The position numbers and the translations under genes are program-made. Source: Ophiodon elongatus (taxonomy: Eukaryota; Chordata; Actinopteri; Perciformes; Hexagrammidae). Taken from it: a DNA stretch of 64,000 nt. Shown piece by piece: positions 12,401-24,400 of this stretch. The DNA lies in the NCBI GenBank assembly GCA_016806645.1, contig JACSYO010002116.1:1042501-1106500 (forward strand). Direction: 5' to 3'. The notes under the pieces were generated by a model. It was not told the origin of the DNA, did no database searches, and worked only from the letters and a program-made list of their open reading frames with translations. Each line of letters opens with the position of its first letter. The stretch's first letter is position 1.

Positions 12401-15400
12401 TTTTTTTGGCCCAAATCCTGATCCAAGTCCTTTGATATCATTATATTCATATTTACCTAAATCTCGATTAAATGTGTGTCTGACAAATTGAAATAACGAC
12501 TGTAGCCTTCTAAATTTGACACACCATATTTTTAAAAGTGGAAGAATGCAACTTCTGAAATCGATATAAAGTGATCCACTGGAGAGAAGACTTCTCACTC
12601 TGTTGAAATTGTTTGAACTACAGAGTTACTGAGTGATGCTTTCTTCTTCTTCTTTTTTACCCCATAAACAACCTTTGGCTGGGTACAGACACCTGCTGCA
12701 GGAGCACATAAACCAGACAATAGCCAGACAGTTTTTATTCGGTCTGTCATCAAAATATTTACATAATTAACGTTAATTAGATGTCTTTGAGACAAGGACT
12801 GTCTTTAAACATATTTGTGTATTTTCTCAAATTTGAAAACTATGTTGCATTGCACTCCAATAACATTGTTAGATTGACAGTTTAAAAATCGAAACAACAG
12901 AACTTGACATTATCTGTTTTACATTTTTTGTTAAAACCTGGTGCCTACATTACCCACAATGCAGCCTCACAGCCGACCATTCAGTTGCAGATTTTCGGTG
13001 TGCTATGCTAGTGGCAGCAAATGCTTACCACGGCGTTCCGGTAACTTCACTTCTGTCTATCCCACAAGCCCAGAATTTTTTCTTTTCAAACTTTTTGTCT
13101 TCAAACTCAATTGATTCAAGTCAATTCATCAGATTTCACTCACCATTTCACAAAAGGCTTTATACAACCTTTACACATATGCAGTAGTATTCCCCGAGAC
13201 CTGTCGTAAGCTGTAAGGATTGTAAAGCCCTCTGAGGCAAATTTGTGATACTGGGCTATACAAATAAATTGAATTGAATGTTGTACATCAGCCTTGAATG
13301 TATATATCTCTTGACTATTTCTATTATAGTGAGGTATTTGTTTAGTGCAAACACACAGGAGTTTTTATGCTGTACAGAGTGTGTGGTGTTCTTGAGGTAT
13401 CATAGAGTATATTTTACAATATTTTAAATACAGGGACAAGCGCTGGCTTAAATGTCCATATGAGTGCATTTGGTGTTTGGCCTGTCTGCTTTTCTGTAAT
13501 TTCTGACCCGCTGACTAACAACTAGCCTGTCGTCAGTCCAAATGCTATTTGTCAGTGAATCCAATTTGGTATGCTGTCTCTCCCTGAAGAATGGGCAGAG
13601 AGGCACTTGATTGCATTGGGTCCGTCTTCTGTTGAACAAATAGCCACATGTGGACATGTAAGGGGGGGAGTGAATACTAAGCAGCTCACCTGTGAAGAGA
13701 GAACTCATAGCCTGTTCGGGATTCAGCTCTTCACTAATCTAAATTGATTGTTCAAAAAATCTGTACAGGTTTAAGGCAATACAATCTGACATGTATAGTG
13801 ATTTGCATACACTTAAAAATAAAAAAGTATCTAATTCAATAGCTTGCATATAGCTTTCCTTATTGCGAGAAGAAGAACAAAGCATTGCAATTTTAAACTG
13901 CTAGCTAAGGTAGGGGATACTTGTACTCCATTGCTTTCTCTTACTTATCAGCAGTGCATTCAAATTAACTCTGCTGCTCCAGTTCCAAATTGCATCATCT
14001 TTGTGAGTGAATACTCAGCTAAATGCATGTACAATGTAAAAAAACTAGCTGTGATTGAATTAAATGTTCTAGTAGGTTTAATAAAAAAATTAAATGGACA
14101 TATGGAACAGGTTGATTAACATTTTGGAAGGATCTGAGGATTCTTTTCCTGAAACGTGTAAATGTCAAATGTGTATGCCTGGGGTCACATCACAGGGGTA
14201 AAGTGATTGCTTCTTTTTATTACAAGACACGAGACAAGAAACAAAACTTCAGATCTAACTTCTTTAGATCTGAAGTGTTCTTTGACTTAATGAAGAAATT
14301 GGCCACTCTTTTTATAGTTGCTTGTGGTTTGCTACCTGAACACTTGATGTTGCAAGATCCTAAAACAGACAGTAGATCTTACCATTACCCACAATGAAAG
14401 TGGGCATGTCTGGCACAACAATGATCAATGTTAGTCAAACAACAAAACGCAGTTGCAATTTACCACAAAGCAGAGGGTGGAAAACTCTGACGAATCCGTT
14501 AGCTTAGCCCTATTATTTCCACAGACACACCTAAAGCTCAGGCATTAGGCAAAACAGACATTTTTATTTATTTCCGAACTAGAATTCACCTCCTCTGAAG
14601 GCGGCACCAGCTTTTGCGCCACTGGAGGACAGATAGAGCAGGTTATTTGCATAGGAAATTTGCTGCTTTCCCCATCGTCCTGGGGAAGTAACCCGATCAT
14701 GCAGGTATTTGGAGAACGTGTTTACATGCACTGTTGTAATAACCGGATACAGTAAATCCATGTATACATGCAGCAGGTCAGTATCAGTTTCCCTTATACC
14801 TGACCTTATTTTGAAAGCATGTCTCATTCATTTTAACTGAAGTAGTGAAAAAAGATGTGTGTGTATGTGTGTGAATAGTCAACTTTCTGTTAGTTTCAGT
14901 TTTAGTCGAACATTAGGAGGAATCAGTTTAAATAAGAGGACGCATCACTCTGCAATTATCTCTCCTTTCATCCAGCTGCTCAGCTGTTACTTTCCCTGGC
15001 TGCAGTCTTCTATCATGCACATGTGTAGTTTTAAAAAACAGATGAGAAAATGGTTTCCCATATACATGGCAGGGAAATCGTCGTTCTCGAGGGGAAATCT
15101 ACCTGGGGAAATCAGGTTTCCCTAATCCCCTATCTCTGTTTAGTGGAGAAAGTAGACTGTAAACTGGTTACTTAATTGCGTGTAAATGAGCAGACGGTAC
15201 GTTGGCTTGAAAAAGGAAAGGTACTTGCCGAAATGTTAACACAATGCCCGCAAAACCAGGTCCTTGCAGCCTTGGAGTAATGTGGTTTAGTTAGAAAAGC
15301 TGTGATGTCTGAACCCAAGTATGGAAGCAAAAGAATTATGAGAATGTGGATTTCTTTTTTTTTTTAAATAAATCTTCCTCTCCAGATGCACTATGCCTGG

Positions 15401-18400
15401 AGGTTTAACTCACTGTTCAGTTTTAGACGCCATCATTTTATCCCACTTTACGCTAACTTGGCAAGCTTATCTAAAAATGTAATTACTCATTTCATAAATA
15501 TGATAACCCAGGTTTTAATTGTCCCTGGTGGCCAAAGATCTACTTGGAAATGTCTCACAGAAGAGGTCAGATTACTCCAAATTGGCAATAGTGGAACTTT
15601 CTTCACCAACGTCCAAACCTTGGAAAGATTGTGACAGATATGACTTGAATCTTAAAAAACAGTAAGGGTGCAGTCCAGCTCTTTTCATTTTAATAACATC
15701 CAAAATCTATTTTTTTGTCATTCTTGTAATTTTCTGCCATAAGTCTGCTTCTCTACAGATACTGGTTTACTGTATGTTCAAAAACTAACCTCCTTTTGCA
15801 GTAAATGAAAATGCTTCCCACTGCGTGTGTGGGCATGTGTGATTGCCCTTGCCTGTTTCAAAGTGCGCATGTGCATTAGACTTTAAGTTGGTGTACTGGG
15901 GGGGAAACAATTAACAACTTGGTCTGAAAATATTATGGTTACTTTGCATATTAGAAATTTTCTTTAAACACTGTATGGCTTTTTTCCTCTTTTTGTTTGT
16001 TCTTTCTGTACATAACCCTTGACAAAACACCTACGCCTTGGGACACAGAGGTGAAACTGTTTTTCTTTCCTTGCTCACTGCGATGTAAGACTATTATATG
16101 TGTGAGAGGGAGCAAAAGAGGCGGATTAGTTTCATAACGTTTTTGTCCTCCAGGATATTACATGGATTAATGCTATTTAAGTGAACTATTTTTCTGAAGC
16201 GTTTTGTTTTTGTCTTGAATGTTGCTTTAATTGCTACTGATATGGCCAATTTTGCATTTATTTAAGCTAAATATAAACCATGACCAACTATACAGCCAGT
16301 CGATTCCGACAAGAACACCTTAGAGGAAATTAGTGACGTGCACACATAAGAAAACTATATTGTTTACAAGTGTGTGTCTCTGTAGCTGTGCATGGCAGAG
16401 AGGGAGAAATAATGTGGTTGGTATTTTGCTTATTTCAGTCTATATTTCAGTCTTTGCCATTTTAGCTAATGAACTTTCACCTCTTTTATAAGTTCCAGTT
16501 ACTCCAGCTGGTGGATCTAACTATTTATGTTATCTCACATCTGTAGTTCAACATGTGCATGTGCCCGTATAGTTACTTAAATGCAAGCTGCTAGACAAAA
16601 TTTAGGCAAAGTATTTTACAGATGCAATTTTATTCTGACAGAATAAGATGGAGACAATGCAATATCTAATTAGTTGTTTCTCTCATTGTTCTCTCCAACA
16701 TTATTTACACGTCTTAGTTATAGAAACACTCTGGTACTACTCTAATGTGTTGTTTTTCTATGGACATGAAGCAAATGCACATAGCAGCATGTCAAGCATA
16801 TCAACAGAATACCATTCTATGAAGGTAGTAAGAAATCGTATGGTTAGATTGCTGTTCATACCTGTATAGCAGTGAAAGCAAACTCTAATTACAAGAATAT
16901 TGGTATTTAGCAAATCTTATGTTGTACAAATTTGCCAATAATCTTAACATATAAAATCCAGCTGCTGCAAGGAGCCTGATTTCTTATTGCCCATAAAGCA
17001 TCTGCATTGTAGGCACAGTTTTCAGATATCAAGTATTGTTCACTCTTTTAGTGGATAATGCCCAATCATTGGGATGAACCCCATAATAAGTCAGTAACTT
17101 AAAATCCCAACCTGGTCATCATTACTGTGAATTTGGTTGGAGTCGTGGTACTGGTATTTCTGTGGAAAGCACTGGTATCAGAATAAAAAGCAGCATGCTT
17201 CAGGTGCAGCTAATTTGGTAGATGAAGACTAATAATGATTTGTGATTTGCTCCTATGTGCTTAAGAAAGGGAGGTGGTAATTTTAGGTTTACTGATGTCA
17301 CCCACAGATTTCTGAGGAGCAAAATTGAAGCTCAAAGTTGGGTGGTTCCAGCCATCCAAAAACGGGCAAGGAGGTGGAGCGTAGATGGACCTGAGGCTGA
17401 CCAAATGTTCCTAAAACACGCCCACCTAGCTCGAAGCAACCAAGCTAACTAAGGCAAAGATGCTAGGCTATATGGGGCTATATAATCCGTGTTCCTAGCC
17501 TGCTAAATTTGACCCTGCGGTCTTGTTGCACCCAGTTTGCTGGTTGGTCCTGTTGCTTACATATTAATTAATTAATACTAATGTTTCAATTTCATTGAGC
17601 GAAAAAAAATGGAGCACCGACTTCTTTAATCAATTTATTTGTCATGAAATAGTAGAAGGTAACATTAACACTACAACTCCGGTCAAAATGCAATCCCCTC
17701 AGCTCCTTCAATTTGTGCAATCAACGTTATTCAACATAAAGCACACGTCTTCTACTTTCTTCTTGCCAGAGTCCTCTGTTCTATCTGATCGTTATTGTAG
17801 TGGTCCGAGATTTTTTTATCACTTTAATTCTTAGCTTTCATTTTACTTTAATTGTATAATTTACCATGACACACTATACTGTGAACATTTCATGACTTTT
17901 TAATTACTTTTTGTGACAATTTCATGACACTATACTATGACTTTTTTATTCCATACTTTAGTATGGCTTTTTAATTACTTTTTGTGACACACATAACATA
18001 CTATACCATTACTTTTTTATGGCATACTATTCTGACATTCTATAATGTGATGCTTTTGTTGCATATGACTTTTTATATGCTATGCTTTTATGGCAAACAA
18101 CTTATTTTTTCAAGACTTTTTTTGAGGTATACTAAGACATTTTAATGACTTTTCTTATTAAACTATAGAATAACTTAAGATATTTTTATGACATACTATA
18201 TTCTGACTTTATTTGTTATACCATATTATGACCGTTTCATGAAATACTATACTATCACTTTTAAATACTTTTTTGTGACATACTTTAGTATGACTAAAAA
18301 TGACTTGTTATGGCATACTATACTGTGACTGACATTTTTTGTGTCATACTATCAAGACTTTATAAAATGTGGACGTAGTCTCCGTGGGTTTCTGAAGAGC

Positions 18401-21400
18401 ATTATGAAGCCCACAGTGGGTTGCTCTGGCCGTCAACATCTTGGCAGTAACGACACAACAGAGGAGAAAGCTAGCAGCTTGCGACCTAGTATGGCCCTCA
18501 ATAATGCCTAACTTTAACGGGTGAGGAACTGCAGTTTTTGGCACCTCCATGTTGGCTTCATTTTTCAGCAGTAGAGGTTGCCGCTAGACATACTATACTA
18601 TGACATTTTTCATTACTTTTTTTATTTTTATGACCTATGACTTTTTATGGCATATTTAACTATGACTTTTATTCCTCCGCGCAGGCAATAGCCCTGGCTG
18701 GAGGCATTATGTTTTGGGGTTTTCTGTTCATCGCTGTCTCGTAATCGCGATCTCAGGAACATCTGGAGGGATTTTTTTTCTAATTTGATACAAATGTCCA
18801 CTTGAACTCAAGAATGAACTGATTTGATTTTGGTGGTCGAGGTCAAGGTCACTGAGACCTTACAAAACATCTTTGGCAATAACTCAAGAACTCATATGCT
18901 AATAGGATTAAAACGATGAAGTGATTACAATTTGGACAGAAATGAACATAAACTGCAATATGACTGGCTGGCGGGGGCTTAACCGCTAAGCAGTCATTTT
19001 AGCTTGATGTACTTCAATTTTCGCAACAGTCATATTCCTTCAGCTAGTCATTTAATTATGTTTCTGTACAATATATTTAAAGAATTATTTCCAGTTTTCC
19101 CAATCACAGTCTTTTATCAAATAATTTTTGCTAATTTGACCCTAACTATAGGTCGTTCCAGGACCTGTCCAAGCAGGTGGACCTTGTTTACGGGACAGTC
19201 AGGGACTCTGCTGTGTACGAGTATTTCCAAGCTAAAGGGACCAACCCTTTGGAGCAAGACAGCACCTTTGCTGAGCTCTGGAAGACCATCAACAAGAACA
19301 ACGCCTTTGAGAACTCCGTCTCCAGCCCATCAGAGGGAATCAAGAAGGTAAATATTTAATTTGGTATTCATTAATAAAATGTTGCCAGAACACTTTATAC
19401 TCATATTGCTGTTGTTTGACTTCTATAGGCATATTTGCAAACTATATCCTCAAAAAGTAATGTGAAAAGTCAGATTTAATCAAATCAGTTGTTTCTAAAT
19501 TGTTAATTATTTGAAATGATTTCATTTCAAACCAATACATTTATTAATATACATTAAGCTATTATTTCAAATGAATCAGGCTGGCAATAAATGGATTGCT
19601 TTGTTCTACATAAACTTTATATGCTCCTAAATATATAATCTAAAAACAATGTAATTACATATTCAGCATCCTGCAAAACATATGCTCAGCCTTGATGCTT
19701 AATTAATTATAGCTTTTTACTTTCACACCGCCAGGTAGGAACAAAATGTGAGTTAGTTAAATAATTACTGTTCCTGATTCACAGCGGCATGTGAGTAAAG
19801 TGGTACTTTTAATCTGTTGAATTGTGAGGGTTTTCAATTATTCTTGAAAGATGTTGTGGTACTGAATTAATATTTCATGCATTCTCACTTTTCTCTGTCT
19901 TCCTTTAACAGATAAATAAACACACACTTACAATTACCAGATTGAAGAATAATCCATCATTAAACAGATTACAGAGTTTTTACATATGCACTTGTCATTA
20001 AACTGCTTTATTATTTAAGCAGCTAATTGCATTCAGCGTAGTCAAGCTAGTTTGCATTAAACGTGCATTAATTAAAAACTACTATTCTCAGATTGAAATC
20101 CCACTTCAAACATATTTGGCGAGAAGAAGCCATTTCAGTCACAGTGGCTTTACTACGGTGTTTCTCAAAGCCCACAAACTACTGCAAGTGTCTCGGTCTG
20201 ACATCAGTTTTATAGTTTGTTGGTAATGTGATTTCTCCGGTATGTGTTTATTTATCAAAGCTGAGTGAACTTGAGAGCCCTGTGCAGTCCTAATAAGATG
20301 CAATGTGCAAACTCTGCTCAGCTGTATTTGTTGAGAGCACAGCCTTACTGTGGAAGACGTAGAATGTAGTGACACGACAGGGAAGAAAGCCAGAGAAGTG
20401 CATACAAAATAAACAGAAAAAAGTCCAGAAGGATTTCAGACAGATTTTCAGCTGTAGTTGTTCTACATATTCTCCACAGTGTGCACTTGAGGCTACAGCA
20501 CATGATTGTGTCTCTGAAAATATGCTACACGCAGAGAAAGGCAAAGCTGGAAAATAGATAAGGATGCTACTATTTTCATAAACTTTGTAAAGAAATCGAA
20601 TATTGTGCTAATCAGTGTACTAATTATACTGTATATGATGCTGGGGAGGGACATGACAACGAAGGGGAAATGTCACTAATGGGCAGCTTTCACCGTGAAA
20701 AAAAAAGTAAGAAGTAAAAGCATTTCTATAACAAACAGTGAAATAACTTTTTCCACCTGACTTTAAAGGTAGATTACTTCAGGATCGTGGGCTATGACTA
20801 AAGGGGGGAGTTTTTTTTATTTGTGCACTTCTATAGTCGTTTAGAGGTTTCTCAGCTAAGCTAACGTCACTCAGCTATAAAACATCTGCAATGTTTTTAT
20901 TCTTTGTACGTCTTTTCTTGAACTATCCAGGCAAAGCGAGAGTCGTATGCCTTTCTGTGGGACATGGCGGTGGTAGAGTACGCTGCTCTGACAGATGATG
21001 ACTGCACACTGACTGTAGCAGGCAACAGCATGAGCACCAGAGGCTACGGCATGGCCCTGCAGCATGGCAGTCCTTACAGAGACCTCTTCTCTCAGAAGTA
21101 CGTATATTGGTATATGTTTAGCTAAGCAATAATGGGACCAGCTGATATTTCCTGATGTTGGTATCATTGAACCTGTAAATTATTTGAATTCATTAAAGGA
21201 AAACTACAGTGTATTACAACTGGGTTATATTTTCGTACTTCTGGCCATCGGTTCTAACAGTTTTGAGAACATTGTACACATCAAATAATTGCTGAGATTT
21301 GGAAACAGACACATCCCTAAAAACAAGTCAAAGCCCTGGGCACAAGCGGTCAGACAATTTGTAAAGGAGCTGACACTTAAGATAGATTATCAAACAACTC

Positions 21401-24400
21401 AGAAGTTGGAGGTAAACCCATAAGTGAGTGGTAGTAATCCTTTATTGCGCAGAAAAATCGTAAGTGCACACAACTACGGGAGGTCAAAGTTGAACCAAAA
21501 AGTTGGTATTTCCCAAAAGAACGTGAGTTTACCTTTCGCCTTAGTTTTTGCTTCCTAATAAGTTTGACTGACCTTGAGTTTTTTTTTATAATATGTGCTC
21601 TTAATTTTTGCCTCGCTGGAGCTATTTTTAGCAATGTTACTGTGTCTCCACGTGGCCTTGAGCTACGAATATAAAACCCAAACTGTAATAAACATTCATT
21701 TCTGTATCAATGTTGACTTATGTCTAGATACTGTACAATGGCACATAAACATTTCTCATCAGTTTCTCTTGAAGATGCAGACTGAGAAGTACATATTTCA
21801 CATTGTCATTCCATTGTTTTTGGTTAATCTGTTTTTTCCTCAGACACGAGGCAGAAATATGCTGCTGAAAACAATTTCAGTGCAGTTTTACAAGATTGAT
21901 AAAAGCGAATTTTTAAATAACAGCACACAAAAAATATAAATACATGGTTAACGACATCCAAAATTGGAGGATTGCCCAAGGATTACCCTGAAAATTGCCT
22001 CGGTGAAAGATCTTAAATACATGACTTGCCGGAAAGAAAACGATGACTATTTGAAGGGGTTTCATGAGTGTAAATGTCAAAAGCTTCGAGTCATTGTCTT
22101 CCTTTGGCTTTGAATGAATGTGCAGGCTTGTGAACAAACACACGTGCCAGTCACTGTTAAAGATATTGAATAATGACATTGCAGAAAGCTAACCGCTCCG
22201 ATGGGACAGATTCAGTGTCTCGCCTCAGTTGAACTCAGCCGTCATCATTCTCCTCGACAACAAACATCCATTCCTCTCTGCACACTAATGAGCGGACTGT
22301 AGTATTTGATCATCTTTGTTTCCACGCATACAATTTGATATTAAACCAATTAATGGTGAAGCTATGACTGTTTTTCTGTGCCTTGTTTACATAAAACTGG
22401 TCTTTGAGCTCTGGTTAGCAATTGTGAATGCGTCAGGGTCACTTCTTGCAAATTGCAGCTTTTAATAGAATTATTGCCGCAGTGGGTCTTTAGTTAGCTA
22501 GCAATCAATGCTATTGCAGTACATTAACACAGTATTATCAAGTAAATATAGTCATGCAGAGCAGTTATATTGATTTTCCTTCATGTTTCTCCTCAGAAAT
22601 GATTTAATCTCCTATACTCCAATGTCTTTGTCATTTGATTAGCCAGCATTCAACATGTCTGAATCAATGCTATAATAATATGATGTAAGATTTGTCCAGT
22701 GCCGTGTGCCGTCATTACATATAACTCTGCACCCACTAGTGTGAATTAACTACTTGTGTTTCTTCTCCACAGGATATTGGAGCTTCAGGAAAAAGGTGAC
22801 CTTGACATCCTGAAGCAGAAATGGTGGCCGAGGAAAGGCCGCTGTGACCTGCAGAGCCACGCAGACGCCCAGCCGGAGGGACGGGCGTTGCGTCTCCACA
22901 GTTTTGCTGGCGTCTTCTGCATCCTGGCTGCTGGGCTGCTGCTGGCCCTCCTGGTGGCTGCACTGGAGACCTGGTGGAACAGCAACCACTGCTGGAGAGA
23001 GCAGCCCAAAGAGGTGACAACTGACATCTCATCGGGCCAGGGCCCAGTCCCAAGCCTGCTAACCCAGAACCGGTCCATGGTGGCCACCACGGGTCCACCT
23101 GCCCCACCAAGACCCTGGTCGAGACCCAGACCCCCGGGCCCCCCGGTCCTGCCCAGAGATGCCACTGCCACACTCTACTTTATGGATCCAGCAGGCGCTG
23201 ACACCAGCCCCGATTTAGTAGAGCTGCAGTACACCCAGTTATAATAGGTGTGCCCCTGATGATAGTCCAGACATCATGTGATCAATCTACTCATTCCTTC
23301 TCATGTTGGGAGAGAGGTCGGCGTGCTTTGTTAGGGACTTCTGAGGCTTCTCTCTCAAACACACTCTCTGTGATTCTCTCATACTGACACATAAAAACAT
23401 GAATTGCCTAAACTTGGGCCTAACCAGACAACCACAGTCTCTGGTGCTCATGTGAGAAAACCGCAGCTGAAGTGATAACAGTACATAATGTTGAATTGCA
23501 AATTCAAAACCACATACTGAAATTGTACTTCTGAGTCAATAAGTGTTTCAGTTATACAATAGCTCTCTTTAGCTAATCCATTCAAGTCTTAATGCTTTAG
23601 AGCTCTGACTTCATCTCGGTGCTGTCAACTGGGCCGCCCCTCTGCATGAGGCATCCAGACAACTAAGGCTTGACATGGATCCCTAAACTAAAGTGTGAGC
23701 AAAAGCAGATAGCACAGAATCTGAGCATTGACCTGCTTGACTTGACAGTCCAACATTCAAATAAGAATCACTGGCTGAGGACACCCATTAAAGATCTAGT
23801 CCTGTCCTGAAAAGACACAGTAAGTCAAACTCCACCCATGCTGTTTTTGATGCATAGAGTTTGACTTACTGCTGTTGATTCCTATTTCAGTCTTTGTGTG
23901 CAGCTGCTCGAATAATAACCACATACGGCTGTCATGTGAGATTCACAAGAGACAAGCATTCCTGTCTCCTTATTAATAGAACATAGGATGTGTTAGATGT
24001 GTTGTTTGAGTAAAATCTCATGGTTATGTGCTCCATTATTATTGTTTGTAGACATGTTTTCAAGCGATTTTCCGCACAAATTTTATACATGAGCATCAAA
24101 CACCCACTCTCTATAGGCTTGAAATGAGATTGTAAAAAGTAAGTATTGCTGGAATGATGAGTTTTATTATTAGTTGATAAAAGCAAAACAAATGTTTAAG
24201 TAGATTAGATCAGAAACAACTGATTAGTTGAGCGACACAAAATTATCTGGCAACCATTTCTATGAGACTGCCTGACAAAACTAATCAGCTTGGCATTTAA
24301 TAAAACAATCCAAAACGTAATAATTAATAAAAAAAATCATTAGTTGCAACTCTAATATAGAATAATTTAAGTATTTTATAAAGCAAGAATGATCTGATCA

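Larger units (their letters stand above)
12172..19151 (+). other. grid1 intron between M3 and S2, the largest in the window
   Basis: About 7 kb. It holds a dispersed repeat (12931-13205), a short hairpin (14246-14276), a possible MITE-like stretch around 14640-15215, a fish repeat fragment (17285-17460), a TA-rich minisatellite with a nested repeat (17855-18665) and another dispersed repeat (18670-18990). The parts between 15.2 and 17.28 kb are AT-rich with nothing recognised. Confidence 0.6.

Noticed and set aside
22736..23173. Long antisense open frames (up to 145 codons) opposite the M4 exon and its extension
   Set aside because: They mirror a GC-rich coding exon on the + strand. The sense frame matches a known receptor family and the antisense frames match nothing I know.
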